Shown here piece after piece: positions 21,694-30,675 of a DNA stretch of 64,000 nt. The DNA is from Gilliamella sp. Lep-s35 (GTDB taxonomy: Bacteria > Pseudomonadota > Gammaproteobacteria > Enterobacterales > Orbaceae): positions 1 to 64,000 of the forward strand of contig NZ_WTEX01000006.1 in the NCBI RefSeq assembly GCF_009795845.1, read 5' to 3'. The notes beneath the pieces are model-generated. The model searched no databases. It saw nothing but the letters and a program-made list of their open reading frames with translations, and had not been told where the DNA came from. The stretch's first letter is position 1. The number at the start of each line of letters is the position of its first letter. The position numbers and the translations under genes were made by a program.

Positions 21694-21822
21694 TAAGAAA
21701 AATATCAAAATACAGTTTTCTTTTCCACTATTGTTATTAAATGGTTAAAACTTAACACTGACTGGATTTATTGGCAGCTATCAGCGATAATCTGAATAAA
21801 TCTTATCAATATTAATGTGATT

Positions 21823-24800
21823 ATGTTTACCATTTACCATTCAAATCAAGTCGATCTACTTAAGACACTCGTGAGCGAGCTAATGCGTAGGCAACCATTA
21901 GAGGACGTATTCACGCCTGATATTGTTATGGTACAAAGCCAAGGTATGGCACAATGGCTGCAAATTGCGTTAGCAGATGATTTGGGCATTGTGGCTAATG
22001 TTGATTTTCTTTTTCCAACGCAGTTTATTTGGCAACTTTATCAAACATTATTACCCGAGGCACCAGTTGAAAATAGTTATAATGTGGAATCAATGAGCTG
22101 GCGTTTGTATTATTTGTTGCCTCAAGTTATTAAACAACCTGAATTTAGCGCACTTAAGCATTATCTTGATATTGATAAACAAGATAGAAAACAGTATCAA
22201 CTAGCAATACGAATCGCTCGGTTATTTGACCAATATTTAGTTTATCGTCCTGATTGGTTAGCAAAATGGGAAGTAAACCAAACTGTAGCTGAATTAAATA
22301 ATCATTCTGATGAAGTATGGCAAGCAGAGCTGTGGCGGAAGTTGATATCAATCAGTCAACCTTATCATCGTGCTAATATTTATCAACAAATGCTTGAAAT
22401 TTTATTAGATGATAACTTTGATCGCTCACGCTTAAATTCGTTACCAAATCGTATTTTTATTTTTGGTATTACCTCGCTACCGCCAATTTATCTTTCACTT
22501 CTTGCAGCGCTTGGAAAACATATTGATGTCCATTTAATGTTTAATAACCCGTGTAAATGGTATTGGGGTGATATTGTTGAAAAACAGTTGTCGGATATAT
22601 TAAATACCCCCGATCAGATACCCAATCCACTTTTAACTTCGTGGGGAAAACTAGGACGTGATAATCTGTTTTTATTACAGGAATTTAATGATAAGCAAGA
22701 TATTGATGTCTTTGTCGATCAAAATCGGGATTGTTTATTACATGCAATTCAGCAAGATATTCTCGAACTTTATCCAATAGTTGACGCTCAAAAGCCAATT
22801 GAACTTGCAGATAAATCACTGTCGTTTCATGCTTGTCATAGTGAACAACGTGAAGTTGAAGTACTGTATGATTATCTTTTATCTGTTTTTGATGAAGATC
22901 CTACACTAGAATTACGCGATTGCATTGTGATGGTATCGGATATTGATAAGTATGTTCCTTACATTCGGGCTGTTTTTGGTAATGCTTATGGAAAGCGTTA
23001 TTTGCCTTTTACAATTTCTGATCAAAAAGCCAGAAATATTGATCCGATTGTTCAAGGTTTTTTTACTATTCTAAATTTTCCACAAAGCCGATTTACTGCT
23101 GAAGAACTATTTAATTTATTAGAAATACCAGCAATTTCAGAAAAATTTGCGATTAGTGAATCACAATTAACGTTGTTACGCACATGGATTGTTGAATCGG
23201 GTATTCGCTTTGGTCTTGAAAATGCACATAGTTGGTTATTTGGACTTGAGCGGTTATTACTAGGCTACACCATGAATAGTGAACAAGGTGGTTGGCAACA
23301 AATATTACCGTATGATGGTGCAACAGGTTTAGATGCCGAATTAATTGGCAAGTTAGCTGAGTTTGTTAGTGTTGTGAAAAAATGGTTATCAATCTTAAGT
23401 GAAGAAAAACCATTAATTGAATGGCAAAGTTGTGGCTTTGAATTGATGAATGACTTTTTTGCGAGCAATCTACAGCGTGAATCTATTTTGTTAATGATCG
23501 AAGATGAGTGGCAAAAATTGATTAATAGCGGAATGGTGGCTAATTATACGGATAATATTTCTATCATTATTTTGCATGATGCTATGCAATCACGCTTAGA
23601 ACAAAATCATTTAGCACACCGTTTTTTAATCGGTAAAATAAACTTTTGTACTATGATGCCAATGCGCTCTATTCCATTTAAAGTTGTTTGTTTATTGGGT
23701 ATGAATGATGGCGATTATCCAAGAACATCACTACCACTTGATTTTGATCTTATTGCCCAACACCCAAGGCGAGGTGATCGCAGTCGTCGTAATGATGATC
23801 GCTATCTCTTTTTAGAAGCCATTTTATCGGCGCAAAACCAGCTTTATATTAGCTATATTGGTCGAGATATAAAAGATGATAGTGAACGTTATCCATCAAT
23901 ACTTGTTGATGAACTTTGGGAATATATTGCTCAATATTATAACATTTCTGTAAAACAGGTTGATAACATTATTAACAACTTAGATTGTTTACGGATAAAC
24001 CATACACGTACACCATTTAATCCCCTAAACTTTTTACAAAATCCAAAAAGTTATGCCGATGAATGGTTACCAGCTGCATTACAACAAGGAAAAAATCAAG
24101 ACTTTATCAGTGAAATACCCGCTATCAGTGTCGATAATATTAGTCTTGATGAATTAAAACGATTTTATCAGCACTCTATTAGGCTATTTTTACAAAAACG
24201 ATTTAATTTTTATATGAATTATCTGGATGATACCTTACCAGATGCTGAAAACTTTAATTTTGATAGTTTACAGCGTTACCAGCTGAATTTGCAGATTTTA
24301 AATCAACTCATTACCAAAGAACCTCAACAAAAAGATGATTTATATCAACAATTAGCATTAACTGGTGACTTACCTGATGGAGCATTTGGTCAGATTATTT
24401 ACCATGAGCAAAACGAAACAATGCAATCATTAGCTGATAAAATCTGCCAAGAACGTTTAGTCATGACAACGCAAGAAGTTAATTTAACTATTTCATCCAA
24501 TGATCAACATTACCAATTACAAGGTTGGTTAACTCACATTCAAGACGATGGTATATTGACATGGCGACCATCAAAGCTTTCCATTCGTGATGGTATTTCA
24601 TTGTGGATTGATCATTTGGTTTATTGCATTTTAAGTCCCAATAAAATTGACAGTCAAAGTCGCATGTATGGTCGGGAAGATAATGAATGGCGATTTTCAC
24701 ATTTAAATGCAGATCAGGCTTTAGCCATATTAACTAATTTAGTTGAAGGCTATCTGCAAGGTATCAATGAACCATTATTAATGCCATTAAAAAGTTCATG

Positions 24801-25032
24801 GAGTTGGTTAATTGCAGCTTATGACCAAAAAACAGGTAAAATTATCGCTAGCGATAGAGCTATCAATCAGCTTTTAAATTCATGGCAAGGAGGCTTTAAC
24901 CAATCCGCTGAGTGTGATAGTTATTATACTCGCCTTTATCCTGAATTAACGGATAAACTCATTGAACAAATTATATTTGCTGCTGAGCGATTTTTATTGC
25001 CAATTTTATTACATCAAAAAGCAGTAAACTAG
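21823..25032 (+). CDS. recC: Exonuclease V gamma chain RecC
   Basis: Chi-recognition subunit of RecBCD. From ATG 21823 the protein has 1069 residues and begins MFTIYHSNQVDLLKTL, aligned with E. coli MLRVYHSNRLDVLE; a GTG at 21817 would add two. The family segments VQSQGMAQWLQIALAD, FIFGITSLPPIYL and FKVVCLLGMNDGDYPR are intact. In E. coli recC lies with ptrA, recB and recD. Here none of them follows; yjjV starts 8 bp downstream, so the operon is split. Confidence 0.95.
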   Translation: MFTIYHSNQVDLLKTLVSELMRRQPLEDVFTPDIVMVQSQGMAQWLQIALADDLGIVANVDFLFPTQFIWQLYQTLLPEAPVENSYNVESMSWRLYYLLPQVIKQPEFSALKHYLDIDKQDRKQYQLAIRIARLFDQYLVYRPDWLAKWEVNQTVAELNNHSDEVWQAELWRKLISISQPYHRANIYQQMLEILLDDNFDRSRLNSLPNRIFIFGITSLPPIYLSLLAALGKHIDVHLMFNNPCKWYWGDIVEKQLSDILNTPDQIPNPLLTSWGKLGRDNLFLLQEFNDKQDIDVFVDQNRDCLLHAIQQDILELYPIVDAQKPIELADKSLSFHACHSEQREVEVLYDYLLSVFDEDPTLELRDCIVMVSDIDKYVPYIRAVFGNAYGKRYLPFTISDQKARNIDPIVQGFFTILNFPQSRFTAEELFNLLEIPAISEKFAISESQLTLLRTWIVESGIRFGLENAHSWLFGLERLLLGYTMNSEQGGWQQILPYDGATGLDAELIGKLAEFVSVVKKWLSILSEEKPLIEWQSCGFELMNDFFASNLQRESILLMIEDEWQKLINSGMVANYTDNISIIILHDAMQSRLEQNHLAHRFLIGKINFCTMMPMRSIPFKVVCLLGMNDGDYPRTSLPLDFDLIAQHPRRGDRSRRNDDRYLFLEAILSAQNQLYISYIGRDIKDDSERYPSILVDELWEYIAQYYNISVKQVDNIINNLDCLRINHTRTPFNPLNFLQNPKSYADEWLPAALQQGKNQDFISEIPAISVDNISLDELKRFYQHSIRLFLQKRFNFYMNYLDDTLPDAENFNFDSLQRYQLNLQILNQLITKEPQQKDDLYQQLALTGDLPDGAFGQIIYHEQNETMQSLADKICQERLVMTTQEVNLTISSNDQHYQLQGWLTHIQDDGILTWRPSKLSIRDGISLWIDHLVYCILSPNKIDSQSRMYGREDNEWRFSHLNADQALAILTNLVEGYLQGINEPLLMPLKSSWSWLIAAYDQKTGKIIASDRAINQLLNSWQGGFNQSAECDSYYTRLYPELTDKLIEQIIFAAERFLLPILLHQKAVN

Positions 25033-25040
25033 GAGGCATA

Positions 25041-25811
25041 ATGTTTATCGATACGCATTGCCATTTTAATTTTCCACTGTTTACGCAGCATATTGCTGAG
25101 TCGATACAACAAATTCAACAAGCGAATATTACAGGATTAATTATCCCTGCTGTTTCTGCTTCACACTTTAATACAATATTACAGCTTTCTGAAACTTACG
25201 ATGAAATTTATGCAGCATTAGGCTTACATCCGATTTATCAACATACTCAAGCTGATCTACAACAATTAATAAGTATACTAAAAACTAAATCCCAAAAACT
25301 TGTCGCCATTGGTGAAATTGGCTTAGATAGACACGATCTAACCATCGATTGGCAAGAGCAACTTGCTGTTTTTAGGGAACAATTATCGCTTGCTAAACAG
25401 TTTGATTTACCTGTTTTGATTCACTCTCGTAAAACGCATGATATCATGTATCATGAACTACACCGAGCCAATTTACCTTGTCGTGGCGTGATACATGGAT
25501 TTTCCGGTAGCTATCAACAAGCAATGCAATTTGTTAAACTCGGCTATTATATTGGTGTGGGTGGCGTAATTAGTTATGAACGTGCTAATAAAACTCGCAA
25601 TACAATTGCTCAATTACCTCTTGAAAGCCTAGTGCTTGAAACAGATGCCCCCGATATGCCATTAAGTGGACGCCAAGGTCAACCAAACCGCCCTGAATAT
25701 ATTACCGAGGTTTTTAAAATCTTGACACAATTACGCAATGAATCACCAGATCACATACTTAACACAATTTTAACAAATACTTTAACTTTGTTCAAAAAAT
25801 CAATAGGATAA
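25041..25811 (+). CDS. yjjV: TatD-family metal-dependent hydrolase YjjV
   Basis: TIM-barrel metallohydrolase of the TatD DNase family. It has 256 residues and starts MFIDTHCHFNFPLF with metal ligands H6 and H8. Further motifs are GEIGLD, LIHSRKTHD, HGFSG and LLETDAPDMPL-like VLETDAPDMPLSG. The closest recognised relative is E. coli YjjV rather than TatD or YcfH. The ribosome binding site is AGGAGG and the gene is translationally close to recC (8 bp). Confidence 0.9.
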   Translation: MFIDTHCHFNFPLFTQHIAESIQQIQQANITGLIIPAVSASHFNTILQLSETYDEIYAALGLHPIYQHTQADLQQLISILKTKSQKLVAIGEIGLDRHDLTIDWQEQLAVFREQLSLAKQFDLPVLIHSRKTHDIMYHELHRANLPCRGVIHGFSGSYQQAMQFVKLGYYIGVGGVISYERANKTRNTIAQLPLESLVLETDAPDMPLSGRQGQPNRPEYITEVFKILTQLRNESPDHILNTILTNTLTLFKKSIG

Positions 25812-25893
25812 AAAACAACTAAAATAACCTCACAAACATTAAAAAATTATTTTATCAAACCATATCATTTAAATTATTTTAGGCTAAATTAAA

Positions 25894-27297
25894 ATGAATA
25901 GTGAATCACAGTTATCCCCTTTTGTGTATCGTATATTACCCTGGATTGCGGCATTTGCTTTTTTTATGCAATCACTCGATACTTCGATATTAAATACCGC
26001 ACTACCTGCCATGGCTAGGGATCTTAATGAGTCTCCTTTAAATATGCAGTCTGCTGTGATAAGTTATGCTTTAACCTTAGCCTTATTTATTCCAGTTAGT
26101 GGCTTTTTATCGGATAAATTTGGTACTAGAAATATTTTTGCCATGGCCGTTTCGCTATTTACATTAGGATCTCTACTTTGTGCTTTATCTAATTCATTAG
26201 TTTTTTTAGATATATCACGGGTTATCCAAGGCATTGGTGGCTCGATGATGGTACCTATATCACGTTTAGTATTAATAAAATCTTTTAAACGTAGTGATTT
26301 TTTAGCTGCGTTAAATACGGCCACAATTCCTGGCTTAATTGGTCCTGTTTTAGGGCCAGTATTAGGGGGATATTTGGTTGATATGGTCAGCTGGCATTGG
26401 GTATTTTTTATTAATTTACCTATTGGTATTTTAGGCGTAATAATCAGTTGGAAATATATGCCTAATTTAAAAGGTCAACGTATGCCTTTTGACTTATTCG
26501 GTTTTATTTTTATCGTTGTTAGCTTTATAAGTGCCACATTAAGTGTCGAGATTTTAAGTCAAAACCAGACATACTCAGTTCCATTACTACTTGCAACAAT
26601 CAGCCTACTTTTTTTATTGATTTATCGCGGGCATGCAAGAAAGAAACTCAACCCTCTATTTCCATTATCACTTTTTAAGATTCGAACGTTCAAAATTGGT
26701 ATTATTGGCAATCTTGCTTGCCGTTTAGGTATATCAGGAGTGCCTTTTCTTATTCCGTTGTTATTACAAGTAGGGTTTGGTTACTCTGCTATCTTTGCTG
26801 GTGTTATGCTAGTGCCAATGGCTATTGCTTCACTTTGTACCCGAATATTTATTCCACATATTTTAGCGCGTTTAGGTTACCGTTTCGTACTTGTTACTAA
26901 TACAATTTTAGCTGGTGTAATGATTTTTTTAATGTCCCTGTTAAATTTGTCAACGCCTCTTATCCTCATCAGTTTATTGCTATTTTGTATCGGTGGCATC
27001 AATTCTATGCAATATACTGCTATGAATAGTATAACTCTTGCTAATTTAGAAAACGATAATACAAGTAGTGGCAATAGTTTAATGGCAGTAAATCAGCAAT
27101 TAGCAATCAGTTTTGGTACGGGTTTTAGTGCCGTTTTACTGCGATTAATTAGCAATTCAACGAGTACGCTTCACGCATTTCAATTAACATTTGTTATACT
27201 TGGCGTGGTTACAGTGCTATCAGGCTTTATTTTTGCACAACTAAAAAAACAAGACGGACAAAACCTAACTAATCATCACCAAGAAACAAGGAGATAA
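25894..27297 (+). CDS. MFS exporter, DHA2 family, MdtD-like
   Basis: Drug:H+ antiporter-type protein of 467 residues with about 14 hydrophobic segments. The N-terminal PWIAAFAFFMQSLDTSILNT carries the MFS motif D1 region. GFLSDKFGTRNIF is the loop 2-3 motif A, and GPVLGPVLGGYLV the antiporter motif C. It resembles E. coli MdtD over its length, though no mdtABC is nearby. The substrate cannot be told from sequence. gloC follows after 4 bp. Confidence 0.82.
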   Translation: MNSESQLSPFVYRILPWIAAFAFFMQSLDTSILNTALPAMARDLNESPLNMQSAVISYALTLALFIPVSGFLSDKFGTRNIFAMAVSLFTLGSLLCALSNSLVFLDISRVIQGIGGSMMVPISRLVLIKSFKRSDFLAALNTATIPGLIGPVLGPVLGGYLVDMVSWHWVFFINLPIGILGVIISWKYMPNLKGQRMPFDLFGFIFIVVSFISATLSVEILSQNQTYSVPLLLATISLLFLLIYRGHARKKLNPLFPLSLFKIRTFKIGIIGNLACRLGISGVPFLIPLLLQVGFGYSAIFAGVMLVPMAIASLCTRIFIPHILARLGYRFVLVTNTILAGVMIFLMSLLNLSTPLILISLLLFCIGGINSMQYTAMNSITLANLENDNTSSGNSLMAVNQQLAISFGTGFSAVLLRLISNSTSTLHAFQLTFVILGVVTVLSGFIFAQLKKQDGQNLTNHHQETRR

Positions 27298-27301
27298 ATC
27301 T

Positions 27302-27934
27302 ATGTTCCAATACCAAATCATCCCCGTTACCGCTTTTCAAGAAAATTGTAGCATTATTTGGTGTGATGAAACGATGGAAGGTGCAATTATTGATCCCGGA
27401 GGCGAGCCCGAACTCCTGAAAAAAGCGGTTGAAAAGCTAGGCGTTAATATTAAGCAAATTTTATTAACCCATGGACATTTGGATCATGTTGGAGCAGCAG
27501 TCGAATTAGCTAAACATTATCATGTGAAAATAATGGGTTCTAGTGCCGAAGATGAATTTCTATTCACCAATTTGCCACAACAATGTATACAATTTGGCTT
27601 TCCTCATATTGAAAGTTTTTTACCAGATCATTGGCTAAAAGAAGGCGATAAAATTCAAATGGGTAAAATTGAACTTGATGTACTTTTTTGCCCTGGGCAT
27701 ACGCCGGGACATATTGTTTTTATTAATCATTCAAACAAACTAGCCTTCGTTGGCGATGTGCTATTTAAAGGTAGTATAGGACGGACTGATTTTCCGCGCG
27801 GTAACTATACCGATTTAATTTCGTCCATTACTAACAAATTATTTCCGCTTGGTGATGATTTTATTTTTGTACCGGGGCACGGACCTATGTCAAGTTTTGG
27901 TTATGAACGGAACAGCAATCCTTATTTAGTTTAA
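27302..27934 (+). CDS. gloC: Hydroxyacylglutathione hydrolase GloC (YcbL-like)
   Basis: Metallo-beta-lactamase fold thioesterase that hydrolyses S-lactoylglutathione in methylglyoxal detoxification. It has 210 residues. The zinc motif THGHLDH is at 56-62, followed by PGHTPGH, GDVLFKGSIGRTDFP and the final histidine in FVPGHGP. It closely parallels E. coli YcbL. The ribosome binding site AAGGAG overlaps the end of the upstream exporter gene. Confidence 0.92.
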   Translation: MFQYQIIPVTAFQENCSIIWCDETMEGAIIDPGGEPELLKKAVEKLGVNIKQILLTHGHLDHVGAAVELAKHYHVKIMGSSAEDEFLFTNLPQQCIQFGFPHIESFLPDHWLKEGDKIQMGKIELDVLFCPGHTPGHIVFINHSNKLAFVGDVLFKGSIGRTDFPRGNYTDLISSITNKLFPLGDDFIFVPGHGPMSSFGYERNSNPYLV

Positions 27935-27990
27935 ATAAATATTGATTTTGTTATCGCACCCTTGATTTTAGAAAAAATAACAACTCTTTT

Positions 27991-28035
27991 ATTTTAATGT
28001 AAACATTTTTATAAAAAAATGGTTTACATTAAAAT
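27991..28035 (+). promoter_or_regulatory. BirA operator upstream of bioY
   Basis: Perfect 14-bp inverted repeat ATTTTAATGTAAAC (27991-28004) and GTTTACATTAAAAT (28022-28035). The inner part reads TGTAAAC(A)-N15-GGTTTACA, the half-site sequence and spacing known for the biotin repressor BirA in gammaproteobacteria (TTGTAAACC-N15-GGTTTACAA). It ends 49 nt before bioY. Confidence 0.85.
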
Positions 28036-28084
28036 GCGTTGCGCTATTATAGTTTTGCTATTTATATATCAAAGGTAGAAAACA

Positions 28085-28669
28085 ATGAAACAACAACTGA
28101 CTTCGTATTACCCTACATTTATTACTACGTTAGTTAATTTATCATCTTGGCAACGTAAACTATTAACTACCACCAGTGCAGCACTCCTTTTAGGACTGGC
28201 TGCTAATGTTAGCATACCCACTTATCCCGTACCTTTTACATTACAATCATTGGCAGTCTTGTTAATTGGCGCTTTTTTAGGTCGTAAGTTAGGTGCATTA
28301 ACAATAATTCAATACCTTTTTTTAGGCGCGATTGGATTACCACTCTTTGCCAATGGTAGTGGTGGAATTATGTCGCTAGCATCGCCTTCTTCAGGTTACT
28401 TATATGGCTATGTATTTAGCGCCTACTTAGCAGGTTTTGCGGCGGAAAAGGGTTATGATCGTCACTTTATTTTAGGATTAATTGCATTCGCTTGTGCTCA
28501 TCAATTATTATTTGTATTTGGTGTTGTCTATTTAATGGGCTATTTACACATCACGTTAATTGATGCTTTAAAAGTGGGTTATCTGCCATTTGTTGGTGTT
28601 GATGCGTTTAAATTTATTATTGCAACTTGTGTAATGTTTTCGCTATGGCGTTATCGTGCTAAAAAATAA
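28085..28669 (+). CDS. bioY: Biotin transporter BioY
   Basis: S-component of ECF-type biotin uptake, able to act with or without an energising module. It has 194 residues and about six hydrophobic segments. The BioY features IPTYPVPFTLQSLAVLLIGA and GAFLGRKLGALTIIQYLFLG are visible. No bioM or bioN is adjacent. Control by biotin is supported by the BirA-type palindrome upstream. Its 3' end overlaps the next gene by 14 nt. Confidence 0.93.
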   Translation: MKQQLTSYYPTFITTLVNLSSWQRKLLTTTSAALLLGLAANVSIPTYPVPFTLQSLAVLLIGAFLGRKLGALTIIQYLFLGAIGLPLFANGSGGIMSLASPSSGYLYGYVFSAYLAGFAAEKGYDRHFILGLIAFACAHQLLFVFGVVYLMGYLHITLIDALKVGYLPFVGVDAFKFIIATCVMFSLWRYRAKK

Positions 28670-29231
28670 TAATATCCAATGCGGAGATATTATCTTCCAA
28701 AGCCTTAAAAAAAATAATGCTTTTAATGGTGCTGTAAGCCTTTCAGGAGCAGCACTTAACACAGATGAAATAACGAATAATATTAATCATGTTGGTTTAT
28801 ATGTTGGAAATAATACCGTTATTGAAGCAACACAAAACTATGGCGTAATCGAACAATCTTTAACTGATTTTGTTTGTGTTGCTAAGTACAATATTATTGC
28901 TAGAATTCATGATGTGGGTATTATTAAAAATGCATTAAAGCGAGCAAAAACTTGCTTAGGTTCACCTTACAACCACAGTTTTCACCCCAATGCGAATGGG
29001 TTTTATTGTAGTGAACTCATTACATATGCCTTTAAAACTGAGCAAGGTAATGATTACTTCGAATTATACCCAATGAATTTTAAGAATTTAATAACAAAAC
29101 AAATTTTACCTTATTGGATTGATTATTATCTCTCTATAAAGCAAATTATTCCGCAAGGTGAGCTTGGTTCACATCCACAACAATTACTGAGACAGCGCCA
29201 TTTATTCAAGACAATTTCAATATTAGAATGA
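28656..29231 (+). CDS. YiiX-like permuted papain-fold hydrolase
   Basis: 191 residues, probably starting at GTG 28656 inside bioY; no ATG start is available that keeps the GDIIF strand. The order GDIIFQ (10-15), NHVGLYVG with H45, IEA with E57, and GFYCSELITYAF with C118 is the permuted NlpC/P60 (YiiX/YebB, DUF830) arrangement with the Cys near the end. It has no signal peptide, so it should be cytoplasmic. The substrate is unknown; amide or ester hydrolysis is the family expectation. The 14-nt overlap with bioY suggests coupled expression. Confidence 0.75.
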   Translation: MLKNNNIQCGDIIFQSLKKNNAFNGAVSLSGAALNTDEITNNINHVGLYVGNNTVIEATQNYGVIEQSLTDFVCVAKYNIIARIHDVGIIKNALKRAKTCLGSPYNHSFHPNANGFYCSELITYAFKTEQGNDYFELYPMNFKNLITKQILPYWIDYYLSIKQIIPQGELGSHPQQLLRQRHLFKTISILE

Positions 29232-29281
29232 TTATTTAAGCGGCAATTTAACACAAATTGATATTTTAAATAATTTAACTA

Positions 29282-29308
29282 TTGACATAGCGCCATTAAA
29301 TCTATAAT
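29282..29308 (+). promoter_or_regulatory. Promoter of tRNA-Asn
   Basis: Consensus TTGACA (29282-29287) and TATAAT (29303-29308) separated by 15 nt, followed by GCGCGC, a GC-rich discriminator typical of stringently controlled tRNA promoters, and the tRNA 20 nt later. Confidence 0.8.
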
Positions 29309-29327
29309 ATGCGCGCTACATTTCGGT

Positions 29328-29403
29328 TCCTCCATAGTTCAGTCGGTAGAACGGCGGACTGTTAATCCGTATGTCACAGGTTCAAGTCCTGTTGGAGGAG
29401 CCA
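29328..29403 (+). tRNA. tRNA-Asn (GTT)
   Basis: 76 nt including encoded CCA. Anticodon GTT sits in the loop CTGTTAATC, with D-loop AGTTCAGTCGGTAGAAC and T-arm GGTTCAAGTCC. The sequence is very close to E. coli tRNA-Asn. It is followed by the IS481-type remnant. Confidence 0.98.
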
Positions 29404-29540
29404 ACTTTACGTTTTATCATATTCCAAATATTTTATATTTATTCATAACTAAATAATTCTTAATTAAACTTATTTAATTTATTTATTCACCTTTTATCCT
29501 ATTTCTAGGAAAGTAATCCCGAAACAAAGCTTATTTTACG

Positions 29541-29930
29541 CCCCTGCACGGGGCTGCTTATGAACTTTATCTTAATATAGAAGACATTAAACACACCAAA
29601 ACCAAAGCCTACAGCCCACAAACTAACGGTATTTGTGAGCGATTCCATAAGACGATGAAAACAGAATGTTATGATATTTTTATTTCGACGTAAGATTTAC
29701 ACACAATTGAGTGAAATACAAAACGATATTGAACAATAGTTTGAGTTTTACAATCGAGAAAACGCACTTTGGAAAATATTGTTATGAAAAGACACCCTAG
29801 CAAACATGGAACGGAGCAAAAGGACTAGTTAAGGAAAAGCAATTGGAGAATTTATTGTGCTCATCGGACACGCATTTTGTTAGAATGAAGGCTAATGAGT
29901 AATAAGTTTCTGTCAGTTTAAGTTTGAGCT
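29541..29930 (+). mobile_element. Decayed IS481-type transposase 3' part
   Basis: A frame around 29560-29692 reads YELYLNIEDIKHTKTKAYSP followed by QTNGICERFHKTMK, the region around the last catalytic acidic residue of IS481-type DDE transposases, then hits a stop. Downstream another frame gives EKTHFGKYCYEKTP, stop, and KGLVKEKQLENLLCSSDTHF. There are at least two stops and a frameshift, so it is dead. The last 110 bp are highly similar to 41996-42115, and both end at TTTGAGCT, the probable IS end. It lies between two tRNA loci. Confidence 0.75.
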
Positions 29931-29974
29931 AACATGCATTAAGGCTATTAACGATGAACCAATTCGCTAGGAGA

Positions 29975-30012
29975 CAATAAAAAAGCCGACTTAATTGAGT
30001 AGGGTTTTTATT
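29975..30012 (-). terminator. Probable terminator of the tRNA-His/tRNA-Pro operon
   Basis: Imperfect hairpin centred near 29996 (about 11 of 13 pairs, AATT loop) followed on the minus strand by GGCTTTTTTATTG. It lies just past the 3' end of tRNA-Pro. Confidence 0.5.
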
Positions 30013-30018
30013 AAAAAT

Positions 30019-30095
30019 TGGTCGGCGAGAGAGGATTCGAACCTCCGACCCACTGGTCCCAAACCAGTTGCGCTACCAAGCTGCGCTACTCGCCG
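30019..30095 (-). tRNA. tRNA-Pro (TGG)
   Basis: 77 nt with encoded CCA. Reading the minus strand it starts CGGCGAGTAGCGCAGCTTGG, has anticodon TGG in GGTTTGGGACC and T-arm GGTTCGAATCC. It is second in a two-tRNA transcript after tRNA-His. Confidence 0.98.
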
Positions 30096-30117
30096 TTAGA
30101 TTTACTACTATATAAAA

Positions 30118-30194
30118 TGGGGTGGCTAATGGGATTCGAACCCACGACAACTGGAATCACAATCCAGGGCTCTACCAACTGAGCTATAGCCACC
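30118..30194 (-). tRNA. tRNA-His (GTG)
   Basis: 77 nt including CCA and the extra 5' G needed by His-tRNA synthetase. It starts GGTGGCTATAGCTCAGTTGG, with anticodon GTG in GATTGTGATTC. It appears identical to E. coli tRNA-His as far as I recall that sequence. Confidence 0.98.
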
Positions 30195-30210
30195 ACAGAA
30201 GCAGGACAAA

Positions 30211-30239
30211 ATATTACGCATAAAAAATGATATTGTCCA
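30211..30239 (-). promoter_or_regulatory. Promoter of the tRNA-His/tRNA-Pro operon
   Basis: On the minus strand TGGACA (30239-30234), a 17-nt spacer, and TAATAT (30216-30211), placing the start about 8 nt before tRNA-His. Confidence 0.75.
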
Positions 30240-30675
30240 GCATAATTTTAAAAAAAAGACCGATTGATTACATAAAAAGCGTTAAAAGTATAAAATTTGA
30301 TAATTTAAAATATACTAAATTATGATCAGATTTTATCAATGAGCTTTTATACGACTTGTTGTTTTCTTTTTTGTCTCCATATTAATAATGCTAAATGGTA
30401 AAACTATTTTTCAAATAATATAGATTTTGTTTTAGTTTTTTGTTCAAGATTGGATAGTGTTTTTTGTAAAGCAATCTGATAATAGTATTTCTTTTTCAGA
30501 TCATGTTGAAAATATAGAGTAAAGCATGAAATTAACCTCAACTTCCTTACATAGTTAAATAGTAAATTAAACAATCAGCAATAGTATAAAATATGTAATA
30601 TTTTAGTAAAACTACCTGACTTTTTTTTATTATTGCAATAATGTAAAGACCTAAAATTAGATTATGGTGGCGATT
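30240..30675. other. AT-rich leader region before the response regulator gene
   Basis: No open frame of note. GTAAT-N6-GTAAA (30595-30610) loosely resembles a CpxR box (GTAAA-N5-GTAAA) but has an extra spacer base and one mismatch, so it is only a hint of autoregulation. I see nothing else. Confidence 0.35.

Noticed and set aside
29539-29556. Small hairpin CCCCTGCACGGGG as a terminator of tRNA-Asn
   Set aside because: It is about 140 bp after the tRNA, has no T-run, and lies at the edge of the transposase remnant.
30595-30610. CpxR autoregulatory box
   Set aside because: Spacing is one base too long and one half-site has a mismatch; in AT-rich DNA this is expected by chance.
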